Positions 1 to 7,756 of a stretch of 64,000 bases of DNA are shown one piece after another. Position numbers and translations under genes: made by a program. Origin of the DNA: Bacteroidales bacterium (GTDB taxonomy: Bacteria; Bacteroidota; Bacteroidia; Bacteroidales; UBA932); contig JAFROX010000001.1 in the NCBI GenBank assembly GCA_017429475.1, forward strand, positions 62,001 through 126,000, read 5' to 3'. The notes under the pieces were generated by a model. The model saw only the letters and a list, made by a program, of their open reading frames with translations. It was not told the DNA's origin and ran no database searches. Numbering within the stretch: position 1 is the first letter of the stretch; every line of letters begins with the position of its first letter.

Positions 1-173
1 ACGTGAGGGAGATCCATCCCTATCATCTTTCAGATTACAAGGACGGCGTCGCAACCTTCAAAGCCAACATCACACCTGAAATCACAGGCAGTTGCGACAT
101 TGCGGCCCGTATGTACGCCAAGAATGACAAAATGCCTCATCGCCAAGACTTTGAACTTGTAAAATGGTTGTAG
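1..173 (+). CDS. Alpha-glucan (glycogen) phosphorylase, C-terminal end only
   Basis: Only the last 56 codons are in the window; the gene begins upstream. The readable tail runs from VREIHPYHLSDYKDGV to a terminus of MPHRQDFELVKWL, which matches the C-terminal signature of bacteroidete alpha-glucan phosphorylases as I recall it. Such enzymes release glucose-1-phosphate from alpha-1,4-glucans in the cytoplasm. The stop codon lies inside the first codons of ribF (overlap 164-173), so the two are probably translationally coupled. A glycogen branching enzyme gene lies 7.5 kb downstream. The family call rests on the tail alone. Confidence 0.7.
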   Translation, partial: VREIHPYHLSDYKDGVATFKANITPEITGSCDIAARMYAKNDKMPHRQDFELVKWL

Positions 174-1048
174 CAGCTACCGGTTTCTTCGATGGAGTCC
201 ACCTGGGCCACGCCAAGGTGATCGAGCATCTGTGCGCCACTGCAAAAGCAAAAGGCTGCAAGAGTGCCGTAATTACTTTCTGGCCCCATCCCAGGAGTAT
301 CCTGAGACAGGATGCCGGCAAACTCCGCCTGCTCAACTCCCTTGAAGAAAAACAGCAGTTGTTCAAGAATCTCGGAGTCGACGACGTCCACGTGGTCGAG
401 TTCACAAGGGAACTCAGCAAGATGACTGCCGAACAGTTCATCCGCAGCTGGCTAATCGAGCGTTTCGGTGTTTCCACGCTTATTGTTGGCTATGACCATA
501 CGCTCGGATGCAAGAAGACCGGAAGTGAAGACATCGTCAAGATTGCGCAAAAATGCGGCATCGAAGCCGAAAGGGTCGGAGCCATAAGCGACTCATACAA
601 CACGATAAGCAGCACTTACATCCGCAATCTCATCGAAACCGGAGGCATAGAACGAGCCAATGCACTGCTCGGGTACGAATACACGCTTAAAGGCGTCGTC
701 GTCCCGGGCTGCGGCAAAGGCCGTCAGATCGGATTCCGTACGGCCAATATGAGCCTGTACGACCCGCTGAAGCTCATCCCCTACAACGGAGTGTATGCAG
801 TCAGGGCCACGGTTGAAGGCCAGTCCTACAAGGGAGTCTGCAACATAGGCTTCAGGCCCACCACCGAAGACGGGCGCGGGCTCACGGTAGAAACCCATCT
901 GCTTGACTTCGACGATGACATCTACGGCCTGGACCTTACTGTCCGTTTCGTGGAATTCATCCGCGACGAGCAGCGTTTCAACTCGATGGAACTGCTGCGG
1001 GAGCAGCTTCTCAACGATGCTGACGAGGCAAGGAAAATTTTGAAATAA
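164..1048 (+). CDS. ribF: Bifunctional riboflavin kinase / FAD synthetase
   Basis: RibF converts riboflavin to FMN and FMN to FAD. The 294-residue length is close to the family norm. The N-terminal FAD synthetase domain carries GFFDGVHLGH (residues 7-16) and the ISSTYIR motif near residue 150. The C-terminal flavokinase domain starts near residue 173 with GCGKGRQIG, followed by RTAN where most family members have PTAN; the later RPTTE and TVETHLLDF motifs are intact. The start overlaps the preceding phosphorylase by 10 bp in another frame. The Pro-to-Arg change at residue 192 is the only unusual feature I see. Confidence 0.95.
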   Translation: MVVAATGFFDGVHLGHAKVIEHLCATAKAKGCKSAVITFWPHPRSILRQDAGKLRLLNSLEEKQQLFKNLGVDDVHVVEFTRELSKMTAEQFIRSWLIERFGVSTLIVGYDHTLGCKKTGSEDIVKIAQKCGIEAERVGAISDSYNTISSTYIRNLIETGGIERANALLGYEYTLKGVVVPGCGKGRQIGFRTANMSLYDPLKLIPYNGVYAVRATVEGQSYKGVCNIGFRPTTEDGRGLTVETHLLDFDDDIYGLDLTVRFVEFIRDEQRFNSMELLREQLLNDADEARKILK

Positions 1049-1054
1049 CACGAT

Positions 1055-1390
1055 ATGGAAGTTTTTTTCGTCCTCTTCATAATGTTCATAATGATCTCCA
1101 TCGCCAAGAGCGAGAGCGACCGTCGCAAACGTGCCGCCCAAAGGCGCACTCAGGTTCCCCCGCGGATGGAGGAGGATACAGACTTCGATAAGCCCGACTT
1201 CACGGTTCCCCAGCCATCCACGGTATCCGAGCCTGTGGCATATACCACTGATGACAGCTATCACGGCGAAGATGTTCAACGCACCACCCAGACTACAGTC
1301 AGGGAGGACAAGAAAGCTCCCGGCAAAGAACTTGACTTCGACCCTGAAAAGATGATAATCTATTCGGAGATACTTAAACCCAAGTTTTAG
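1055..1390 (+). CDS. Small single-pass membrane protein, function unknown
   Basis: A 111-residue protein with one N-terminal hydrophobic helix (about residues 3-17), then a charged, proline- and threonine-rich stretch. It ends in DFDPEKMIIYSEILKPKF, a tail resembling the 'D.r.A.IYSEIL' endings found on several small bacteroidete membrane proteins. I do not recognise a function. It follows ribF by 6 bp and was probably co-transcribed with it. The conserved-looking tail argues that it is a real gene rather than a chance frame. Confidence 0.75.
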   Translation: MEVFFVLFIMFIMISIAKSESDRRKRAAQRRTQVPPRMEEDTDFDKPDFTVPQPSTVSEPVAYTTDDSYHGEDVQRTTQTTVREDKKAPGKELDFDPEKMIIYSEILKPKF

Positions 1391-1412
1391 AAGCTTATTT
1401 CCAAAATTTTTA

Positions 1413-1420
1413 TACCTTTG
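1413..1420 (+). promoter_or_regulatory. -7 promoter element before greA
   Basis: TACCTTTG fits the Bacteroidota -7 consensus TAnnTTTG. No clear TTTG lies 19-21 bp upstream, so the -33 part is weak. Transcription would start near 1427, giving greA a leader of roughly 50 nt that contains a hairpin. Confidence 0.55.
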
Positions 1421-1438
1421 GTATCGATTTAACGAAAG

Positions 1439-1473
1439 GGTCCCGTAATAACGGGATTCTTTTTAATTTTTGT
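1439..1473 (+). promoter_or_regulatory. Terminator-like hairpin in the greA leader
   Basis: TCCCGT (1441-1446) and ACGGGA (1451-1456) pair around an AATA loop and are followed by TTCTTTTTAATTTTTG, ending about 7 bases before the greA start codon. It could end the ribF-region transcript, but it also lies downstream of the greA -7 element and so would be transcribed from the greA promoter. That makes an attenuator plausible. The 6-bp stem is short. Confidence 0.5.
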
Positions 1474-1479
1474 CAATTC

Positions 1480-1950
1480 ATGTCACAGATTCACTATCTA
1501 ACTCAAAAGGGACTGGACGACCTCAAGGCCGAGCTCGATGCTCTGATTGCTCAGCGTCCGGTCATTTCAAGGGCTATTGCAGAAGCAAGAGACAAGGGAG
1601 ACCTTTCGGAGAACGCAGAGTATGATGCCGCCCGCGAAGCCCAGGGCATGCTTGAACTCAAGATAACCAAGCTCCAAGACTCCATAGCAAACGCACGTGT
1701 CATCGACGAGTCACGTCTCAATACTGACAGCGTACAGATGTTGACCAAGGTCAAGATCAAGAACATCAAGACCGGTGCGGTCGTGGAATACCAGCTTGTG
1801 GGCGAAAGCGAAGCCAACTTCAAGGAAGGCAAGCTTGCAGCCACCACCCCTATCGGAAGGGCGCTTATGGGCCACAAGAAAGGCGAAATTGTCGACGTAC
1901 ACGTTCCTTCCGGCACCCTTCAGTTCGAAATCATAGACATCTCACTGTAA
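1480..1950 (+). CDS. greA: Transcription elongation factor GreA
   Basis: GreA enters the RNA polymerase secondary channel and stimulates cleavage of backtracked transcripts. The 156-residue length is typical. The N-terminal coiled coil contains the conserved acidic-tip region and the signature GDLSENAEYDAAREAQ (about residues 36-51). The C-terminal FKBP-like domain ends in the usual GxxxxxHVPSGTLQFEIIDI pattern. The start ATG is the first in frame and gives the expected N-terminus. The gene has its own promoter element and a leader hairpin. The HIT gene follows after one base. Confidence 0.97.
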   Translation: MSQIHYLTQKGLDDLKAELDALIAQRPVISRAIAEARDKGDLSENAEYDAAREAQGMLELKITKLQDSIANARVIDESRLNTDSVQMLTKVKIKNIKTGAVVEYQLVGESEANFKEGKLAATTPIGRALMGHKKGEIVDVHVPSGTLQFEIIDISL

Positions 1951-1951
1951 A

Positions 1952-2344
1952 ATGGCAACTATCTTCTCTCTCATCGCCGCAGGGCAGATCCCGTCTTACA
2001 AAGTAGCCGAAGACGAGAATTACTACGCATTCCTGGACATCAACCCTCTTGCTAAAGGACACACCCTCGTCATCCCCAAGAAGGAAGTCGACTATATCTT
2101 CGACCTTGACGACGAAACCTACGCCGGCCTCTGCGCTTTCGCGAAGAAAGTGGCCGTTGCCATCAAGGCCGCCATCCCCTGCAAACGCGTGGGCGTAGCG
2201 GTACTTGGAATGGAAGTTCCCCACACCCATATCCATCTGGTGCCCCTGCAGACAGAGGGAGACCTCGATTTCCGCAAGAAGAAGCTTGAGATGACACCGG
2301 AAGAGTTCAAGGAAACAGCCACGAAAATCGCAGCACAACTATGA
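1952..2344 (+). CDS. HIT family (histidine triad) nucleotide-binding protein
   Basis: Small purine nucleotide hydrolase/transferase of the HIT superfamily, 130 residues. The triad is HTHIHLVPL, with His91, His93 and His95 forming HxHxH; the early DINPLAKGHTLVIPK strand-loop is also typical. HIT proteins commonly cleave adenosine 5'-phosphoramidates, but the substrate here is not evident. It lies one base after greA and overlaps the next gene by ATGA, so the three are likely one operon. Confidence 0.93.
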   Translation: MATIFSLIAAGQIPSYKVAEDENYYAFLDINPLAKGHTLVIPKKEVDYIFDLDDETYAGLCAFAKKVAVAIKAAIPCKRVGVAVLGMEVPHTHIHLVPLQTEGDLDFRKKKLEMTPEEFKETATKIAAQL

Positions 2345-3450
2345 AAAAAACTCTGATGCTCGCAGTGATGCTCATCGCTGCGGTTTCCTGCACCAAATAT
2401 TCGGCGACCGTTTCTGGCAACATCACCGGTCTCGACCGTTCGCAGATAGTTTTTGAGAAACTCAACCTCAACTGGCTCACCCCAGTCGACACCGTCACCA
2501 CCAACGCCGACGGAGACTTCAGCTACAAGGTCGCCCTTAAAAACAATGATCCCGCCTTCTACTATATCTATCGCAACGGCGTGAAGCTGGCCGGTCTCGT
2601 CCTCCGCAACGGAGACAAAGTCACCGTGAACGCCGACACCCTCGGCCACTATACCGTAGAAGGTTCTCCCGAGAGCAGCCACCTCAAATATATCGACGAA
2701 GCTTTTGCAAAGGCTGCATCCGAGATGGCAGGCATCCTGGACAAGGCGCCCGAAGACATCAACACCCAGCTCAGCAGGGTGTACATCAACCATAAAAGGG
2801 ATATGCTGAAGCAGGTTATGGAGAATCCGTTCTCGATAACCTCGGCAACCACCCTTTTCCAAAAATTCAACGACGATCTGCCTCTCTTCAACGAGAGCAC
2901 GGACATATTCGTCTTCAGGAGCATTTACGACTCACTGTCAACCGTCTATCCTAACAGCGAATTCGTACTCGCACTCAAGAACGAAATCAGCCGCCGCGAG
3001 AAAGAATCCGAGCTCAACTCCAAATTCGACGAGCTTTCACAGCAGTCCTTCCCCGACATCCGGATGAAAGACATCAACGGCAAGGAGCACTCGCTGCTCG
3101 ACCTGGAAGGCAAAGTCATCATCCTGTCGTTCTGGAGCATCGGCCAGGATGAGCACAAGGCATTCAACCAGGAGCTGGCTGAACTTTATTCCAAGTATCA
3201 CGACAGCGGCCTTGAGGTATATCAGGTTTCACTCGACGTGGACAAGCCCGCCTGGGCGTCGACCGTAAGGTCCCAGAAACTCCCCTGGATAAGCGTCAAC
3301 GACGGCCTTGGCATCAACTCTCCGGCCATCGTCTCATACAACCTGGTCCAGGTTCCCACGATGTTCGTTATAGGACGTGACGGAGCCATCGTCGCAAAAG
3401 ACGTATACGACACCGCCCAACTGGAGCCGGTCATCAGGAAAGTTCTCTAA
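2341..3450 (+). CDS. TlpA/AhpC-like thioredoxin-fold lipoprotein without its redox cysteines
   Basis: A 369-residue exported lipoprotein. The signal peptide ends in the lipobox AAVSC with the lipidated Cys at residue 17. The N-terminal half resembles the beta-rich DUF4369-type domain that often precedes thioredoxin folds in Bacteroidota; the C-terminal half (from about 235) is a TlpA/AhpC-like thioredoxin fold. At the active site, where WCxxC is expected, the sequence reads W265-S-I-G-Q269, so both cysteines are replaced. The later cis-Pro region VQVPTMFVIGRDG is present. It therefore probably has no disulfide chemistry and may act as a binding protein; that role is inference. Confidence 0.85.
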   Translation: MKKTLMLAVMLIAAVSCTKYSATVSGNITGLDRSQIVFEKLNLNWLTPVDTVTTNADGDFSYKVALKNNDPAFYYIYRNGVKLAGLVLRNGDKVTVNADTLGHYTVEGSPESSHLKYIDEAFAKAASEMAGILDKAPEDINTQLSRVYINHKRDMLKQVMENPFSITSATTLFQKFNDDLPLFNESTDIFVFRSIYDSLSTVYPNSEFVLALKNEISRREKESELNSKFDELSQQSFPDIRMKDINGKEHSLLDLEGKVIILSFWSIGQDEHKAFNQELAELYSKYHDSGLEVYQVSLDVDKPAWASTVRSQKLPWISVNDGLGINSPAIVSYNLVQVPTMFVIGRDGAIVAKDVYDTAQLEPVIRKVL

Positions 3451-3466
3451 GAAGATTCTCCAAGAA

Positions 3467-3715
3467 TTAAATTCCTATCTTGCAGCCACCGCAGGATGTA
3501 CATCCCAGGTCTGCACAGGTAGGATTTTTTTTGCCGTTCTTCTTGCCCCACAGCCGCAGTTCCTCCTCCTTGGCGCAGACTATGCCGCGCTTGCGCAATT
3601 CCTTGTTGCGGGATATTTCCCCGTCAGGAAAATCCTTCTTGCGGAATATGATGTTGAAACACATTCCGAAGACACAGAGGCCGACTATGGCTAATGAAAG
3701 CAGGAATATCTTCAT
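3467..3715 (-). CDS. Small cysteine-rich membrane protein, function unknown
   Basis: I chose the start at MKIFLLSLAIV (82 residues), five bases after the nadE stop; an upstream in-frame start would lie inside nadE. One N-terminal transmembrane helix (about 2-22) is followed by a basic segment containing NKELRKRGIVC, which resembles a family of small bacteroidete membrane proteins. The C-terminus is rich in cysteine (CADLGCTSCGGC), suggesting metal or Fe-S binding, somewhat like NqrM/DUF539 proteins. No function can be assigned. It is the last gene of the engB-prs-nadE operon. Confidence 0.7.
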   Translation of the reverse strand: MKIFLLSLAIVGLCVFGMCFNIIFRKKDFPDGEISRNKELRKRGIVCAKEEELRLWGKKNGKKNPTCADLGCTSCGGCKIGI

Positions 3716-3719
3716 CTGT

Positions 3720-4559
3720 CTACAGACACTTGAATTCGGGGAGCAGGGGTTTTCCTGCAACGGTAAATACGGGCGGAACCTGCATTACCTTGAATGCGGC
3801 ACCGTTGCGCAGCCTTACGACACGCTCTACAAGCGCTCTGTCCACACCAGATGCCACCAGCTCTTCCTGGCTGAGTCCTCCGTCGTTGAGCTTGTGAAGC
3901 ACCGGATCGAGCTCTTCATAGGGAGGCAGGCTGTCACTGTCCTTCTGACCGGGACGAAGCTCTGCCGAAGGAGCCTTGTGGATAATGGACGACGGGATAC
4001 GCTCACATTCCCTGTTGATATAGTCCGCCATCTCGTAAACCTGCAGCTTGTAGAGGTCGCCTATCACCATCACGGCTCCGGCCAGGTCACCGTAGAGTGT
4101 ACCGTAGCCCACGGACAGCTCGCTTTTGTTGGAGGTGTTGAGGACGAGGGCTCCGTAGCGGTTGGAGTAGGCCATCAATAGAGTTCCCCTGATGCGGGCC
4201 TGGATGTTCTCCAATGCCACGTGCCATTCCACATCTGCGAAATAGCTGTCAAGCTGTTTTACATACTGGTCGTAAATGTCACCTATTGGGACTATGTCAT
4301 AGCTCATTCCGAGCCTTTCGGACAGGTCGACCGAGTCTTTCACGGAATGGAGCGTCGAAAAGGCGGAGGGCATCAGGATGCCGTGGACGTTGTCCGCACC
4401 GAGGGCGTCGACCGCCAGTGCAGCCACGAGGGCGGAGTCCATACCGCCGGAGAGGCCGAGGACGGCCTTTTCCATATGGGCAGACTCGAAATAGTTCCTT
4501 ATCTTGCCCAGCAGCAGGTCGTATGCCTGCCCAATCTCTATTTCCGGAAAGAACAACAT
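3720..4559 (-). CDS. nadE: NAD+ synthetase, short ammonia-dependent form
   Basis: Catalyses ATP-dependent amidation of nicotinic acid adenine dinucleotide to NAD+. The PP-loop ATP pyrophosphatase motif LGLSGGMDSALVAAL is at about residues 34-48, and the NaAD-binding TSNKSELSVGYGTLYGD region follows later. At 279 residues it has only the synthetase domain; there is no N-terminal glutaminase (nitrilase-type) domain, so it should use free ammonia or a partner amidase. It is separated from prs by one base. Confidence 0.93.
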   Translation of the reverse strand: MLFFPEIEIGQAYDLLLGKIRNYFESAHMEKAVLGLSGGMDSALVAALAVDALGADNVHGILMPSAFSTLHSVKDSVDLSERLGMSYDIVPIGDIYDQYVKQLDSYFADVEWHVALENIQARIRGTLLMAYSNRYGALVLNTSNKSELSVGYGTLYGDLAGAVMVIGDLYKLQVYEMADYINRECERIPSSIIHKAPSAELRPGQKDSDSLPPYEELDPVLHKLNDGGLSQEELVASGVDRALVERVVRLRNGAAFKVMQVPPVFTVAGKPLLPEFKCL

Positions 4560-4560
4560 C

Positions 4561-5517
4561 TTAGTAAACGAATGTGTCGCTGATAGGCTGGTTCAGGAAG
4601 ACTTTGTCCATAATGTCCGCGAAGATTGGAGCTACTGACAGGACCGTGAACTTCGACAGGTCGGTGTTCTCGTCCCTGCGGAGAGGTATGGTGTCGGTGA
4701 CGATGAATTCCTTGATCGAGGAATTGCTGATGCGCTCATAGGCCGTGCCTGAAAGCACAGGGTGGGTTGCGATGGCTCGCACGCTGAGCGCGCCCTTGTC
4801 CATCAGCATATCCGCGCACTTGGTGATGGTGCCGGCGGTGTCCACCATATCGTCGACGATGACCACGTTGCGGCCTTCTACGTCACCGATGGCAGTCATC
4901 GAGCCAACCACGTTGGGTTTCTCACGGGACTTGTGACAGATGATCATGGGAGTACCCAGGATCCGCGCATATGCGTTCGCGCGCTTGGCGCCGCCCATAT
5001 CGGGTGACGCTATGGAGAAATTCTCAAGATTGAGGCTTCTCAGGTAGGGAATGAAAATGGAACTTGCGTAGATATGGTCTACCGGAACATCGAAGAATCC
5101 CTGGATCTGGTCGGCGTGGAGATCGGCGGTCATCACGCGGTCGCAGCCTGCTGCGTGGAGCAGGTTCGCAACCATCTTGGCGCCGATGGACACCCTCGGG
5201 CGGTCCTTGCGGTCCTGCCTTGCCCATCCGAAATAAGGGATGACGGCAATCACCCTGTAGGCGGAAGCCCTTCTGGCAGCATCGATCATAAGCAGCAGCT
5301 CGAACAGATTCTCCACGGGAGGGAATGTCGACTGCACGATGAACACGGTAGCTCCGCGTACGCTTTCGATGTAGGCCGGCTGGAATTCACCGTCCGAGAA
5401 AACGACCACTTCTGACTTTCCCAGCTCCATATTGAGGCTGGCAGCCATTTTTTCAGCAAGATAACGGCTGCTCCTGCCGGAAAAGATTTTCATCTGATGA
5501 TCCTCGTAATGTTCCAT
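4561..5517 (-). CDS. prs: Ribose-phosphate pyrophosphokinase (PRPP synthetase)
   Basis: Makes PRPP from ribose-5-phosphate and ATP for purine, pyrimidine, His, Trp and NAD synthesis. The 318-residue length is typical. KIFSGRSSRYLAEK opens the protein, RQDRKDRPR lies in the flexible loop region, and the PRPP-binding signature VVIVDDMVDTAGTI occurs at about residues 217-230. A start at Met9 is also possible, but the eight extra residues match the usual N-terminal length. It sits between engB (7-bp gap) and nadE, whose pathway also draws on PRPP. Confidence 0.96.
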   Translation of the reverse strand: MEHYEDHQMKIFSGRSSRYLAEKMAASLNMELGKSEVVVFSDGEFQPAYIESVRGATVFIVQSTFPPVENLFELLLMIDAARRASAYRVIAVIPYFGWARQDRKDRPRVSIGAKMVANLLHAAGCDRVMTADLHADQIQGFFDVPVDHIYASSIFIPYLRSLNLENFSIASPDMGGAKRANAYARILGTPMIICHKSREKPNVVGSMTAIGDVEGRNVVIVDDMVDTAGTITKCADMLMDKGALSVRAIATHPVLSGTAYERISNSSIKEFIVTDTIPLRRDENTDLSKFTVLSVAPIFADIMDKVFLNQPISDTFVY

Positions 5518-5524
5518 TTCAATT

Positions 5525-6130
5525 TCAGTTTATCGTTGTAGTTTTCAGGATTTGGTCAATGTAGTCAAGCAACTCTTCGCGGCCCGTTCCGTCCACGGTG
5601 GAGGTAGTGAAGACGGGCGGAAGTTCCTCCCAGTATTCCAGCAGGGCCTGGCGGTTCTTCTCAACCTGCGCCGCAAGGGCGTTGGTGCCGAGCTTGTCGC
5701 ATTTCGTAAAGACTATCGAGAAAGGCACGCCTTCGTTGCCGAGCTTGATGAGGAAATCCAGGTCGTTGCGAAGAAGGTCGTGCCTGCTGTCGAGCAGCAC
5801 GAAAAGCAGCATCATCTCCTTGCTGTTCAGGACATAGTCATCTATCATCCCCTCTATCTTGTCCCTGGTGTCCTTTGACACTCTTGCATAGCCATAACCG
5901 GGCAGGTCCACAAGGTACCAGCTGTCATTGATGATGAAATGGTTTATACTGAGAGTCTTGCCGGGACGTGAGGATGTGTGGGCAAGGGCCTTCTGGCCTG
6001 TGAGAGTGTTGATAAGGGATGACTTGCCTACGTTCGAGCGGCCTATGAAGGCGAATTCGGGCAGTGCGCGCTTGGGCTTTTCAGCTACAGAGCTGCAACT
6101 TGCTACGAACTTTGCCTCCGTTATCCTCAT
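5525..6130 (-). CDS. engB: Ribosome biogenesis GTPase EngB/YsxC
   Basis: Essential-type small GTPase acting in large ribosomal subunit assembly. In 201 residues the G motifs are all visible: G1 GRSNVGKSSLINTL near residue 30, G3 DLPGYGYA near 75, and G4 TKCDKLG near 143. The ATG gives the standard N-terminus (MRITEAKFVASC). It is the first gene of the engB-prs-nadE operon and has a good promoter upstream at 6160-6190. Confidence 0.95.
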   Translation of the reverse strand: MRITEAKFVASCSSVAEKPKRALPEFAFIGRSNVGKSSLINTLTGQKALAHTSSRPGKTLSINHFIINDSWYLVDLPGYGYARVSKDTRDKIEGMIDDYVLNSKEMMLLFVLLDSRHDLLRNDLDFLIKLGNEGVPFSIVFTKCDKLGTNALAAQVEKNRQALLEYWEELPPVFTTSTVDGTGREELLDYIDQILKTTTIN

Positions 6131-6159
6131 GGTGATTTTGACGTGTTATCGGCTATGGA

Positions 6160-6190
6160 CAAAGATAGCAGAATCCGCTGAAAGAGTAAA
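6160..6190 (-). promoter_or_regulatory. Promoter of the engB-prs-nadE operon
   Basis: On the minus strand TATCTTTG (6160-6167) is a perfect TAnnTTTG -7 element. TTTA (6187-6190), a one-mismatch match to TTTG, lies 19 bp further upstream. The predicted start site is about 24 bases before the engB ATG. Confidence 0.7.
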
Positions 6191-6210
6191 ATAAAAGTCA
6201 GACTTTTGCT

Positions 6211-6218
6211 TAACTTTG
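6211..6218 (+). promoter_or_regulatory. -7 element before xseA
   Basis: TAACTTTG fits TAnnTTTG. No TTTG sits at the expected distance upstream. Transcription would start near 6225, only about 12 bases before the xseA ATG at 6237. An in-frame TTG at 6216 overlaps this element and is therefore an unlikely start codon. Confidence 0.5.
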
Positions 6219-6236
6219 TATAAAGCGCTCAAGGAT

Positions 6237-7556
6237 ATGGACAGCAAAGGACAAATAAGCCTTCTGATGCTTCAGGAGCTCATCAAGGAGAGCCTGGAGG
6301 GCGATCTAGGGCGCCAGTTGTGGGTCCGCGCCGAGATATGGGACATATCCGTGAACGCCAGCGGCCATTGCTATCTTACCCTGGTAGAGAAAGACGAAGC
6401 CACGTCCAGCATAGTGGCCAAGGCTCAGGCCATAATCTGGGCATCTTCTTTCCGTATGCTCAGGGCGTTTTTCGAGACCTCGACCGGTGAGAAGCTTCAG
6501 GCCGGAATGAAGGTCCTGCTCCTGGTGAGAGTCCAGTATTCGCTGCTCTACGGCCTGTCTCTGATCGTGTCGGACATCGACCCCGGCTACACCATCGGCA
6601 GCACCGCCCTCGAGCGGCAGAAGATCCTCGACCGCCTGGAGAAGGAAGGAATGCTGGAAATGAACCGCACCCTCCCTCTTCCAGACCTGCCCAGGCGCTT
6701 CGCAGTAATTTCCGCCGAAACGGCAGCCGGTTACGGTGACTTTATGCACCACCTTCACGACAACGGGCTCGGTTATAAGTTCTGCACGGAACTGTTCCCG
6801 GCACCGATGCAGGGCACCGACGCACCTGCAGGCATCATCGCCGCCCTGGAGAAGATTGCAGCACGCGAAGGCGATTTCGACGCCGTGCTCATTATCAGGG
6901 GCGGAGGAAGCAACTTCGACCTGGCCTGCTTCGACGACTACGACCTGGGTGCTAACATAGCCCAGTTCCCCCTGCCGGTGCTGACCGCCATCGGCCACGA
7001 AAGGGACTGCCACGTCGCCGATATGGTGGCACATACCTACCTCAAGACACCCACCGCACTGGCCGACTTCTTCGTGGACATATTCGCCGCGGAAGAGCAG
7101 CAGGTCGATTCGCTTGCCACAAGGATGCTGATGGCCCTAAGGAGCAAGCGTGCCGATGCTTCCGCGACAGTCGACAGGCTGTTCAGCAGGGCAGCCAACA
7201 GCGTCCTCTTCAGGCTGCAGCACGAGAAACGCTCCATCGAGATGCTGTTGTCCCGCGCAGCGGCTGGAATACTGTCCGAACTGCACGTAGCCCGCAGCCG
7301 CATAGAGATGCTGCTCGTGCGGGCCGGCAATTCAGCTTCAGGAAAGCTGCAGGCCGAAAGCCACAAGATACAGATGCTGGAGTTGAGGCTCTCCGCCCTC
7401 AACCCTATGAGCATCCTCGAAAAAGGGTTTGCCATCCCGGTAAAAAACGGCAATAAAGTCACTTCAGCCTCAGACCTCTCCGCAGGAGACAGCATCACGG
7501 TTGTCCTGAAGGACGGCAAGGCTGATTGCGACGTCAAATCAGTAAACATACCGTAG
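6237..7556 (+). CDS. xseA: Exodeoxyribonuclease VII large subunit
   Basis: Catalytic subunit of the bidirectional single-strand DNA exonuclease ExoVII. I place the start at ATG 6237 (MDSKGQISLLMLQELIKE, 439 residues); the upstream in-frame TTG overlaps the promoter element. An N-terminal OB-fold precedes the catalytic core with IIRGGGSNFDLACFDD and TAIGHERDCHVADMVAH. The C-terminal third is a long amphipathic helical region with SRAA-type repeats, as expected for the coiled-coil stalk. The small subunit gene follows after 2 bp. Confidence 0.95.
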   Translation: MDSKGQISLLMLQELIKESLEGDLGRQLWVRAEIWDISVNASGHCYLTLVEKDEATSSIVAKAQAIIWASSFRMLRAFFETSTGEKLQAGMKVLLLVRVQYSLLYGLSLIVSDIDPGYTIGSTALERQKILDRLEKEGMLEMNRTLPLPDLPRRFAVISAETAAGYGDFMHHLHDNGLGYKFCTELFPAPMQGTDAPAGIIAALEKIAAREGDFDAVLIIRGGGSNFDLACFDDYDLGANIAQFPLPVLTAIGHERDCHVADMVAHTYLKTPTALADFFVDIFAAEEQQVDSLATRMLMALRSKRADASATVDRLFSRAANSVLFRLQHEKRSIEMLLSRAAAGILSELHVARSRIEMLLVRAGNSASGKLQAESHKIQMLELRLSALNPMSILEKGFAIPVKNGNKVTSASDLSAGDSITVVLKDGKADCDVKSVNIP

Positions 7557-7558
7557 CC

Positions 7559-7756
7559 ATGAAAGATAAGATGACTTACAAACAGGCGCTCGAAGAGCTG
7601 CAGAAACTCGTGGAAAGCATCGAGGACCCGAAGCGGGACCTCACCACGCTCACCGACGACGTGAAAAAGGCCAGCGACCTGGCCCGTTACTGCAAGGAGT
7701 GCCTCAAGAAAAGCGAAGACGACATAAACAAGATAATCAATGGACAGGAAGATTAA
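7559..7756 (+). CDS. xseB: Exodeoxyribonuclease VII small subunit
   Basis: A 65-residue helical protein that binds the XseA stalk. The MTYKQALEELQKLVESIED opening is characteristic of XseB. An earlier in-frame TTG lies inside xseA and is not used in my call; ATG 7559 follows the xseA stop by 2 bp. The 3' end overlaps glgB by 17 bp. Confidence 0.94.
   Translation: MKDKMTYKQALEELQKLVESIEDPKRDLTTLTDDVKKASDLARYCKECLKKSEDDINKIINGQED

Noticed and set aside
3720..3760. Longer form of the Cys-rich membrane protein starting inside nadE
   Set aside because: The extra 15 residues lie within nadE and precede a normal membrane-protein start, MKIFLLSL.
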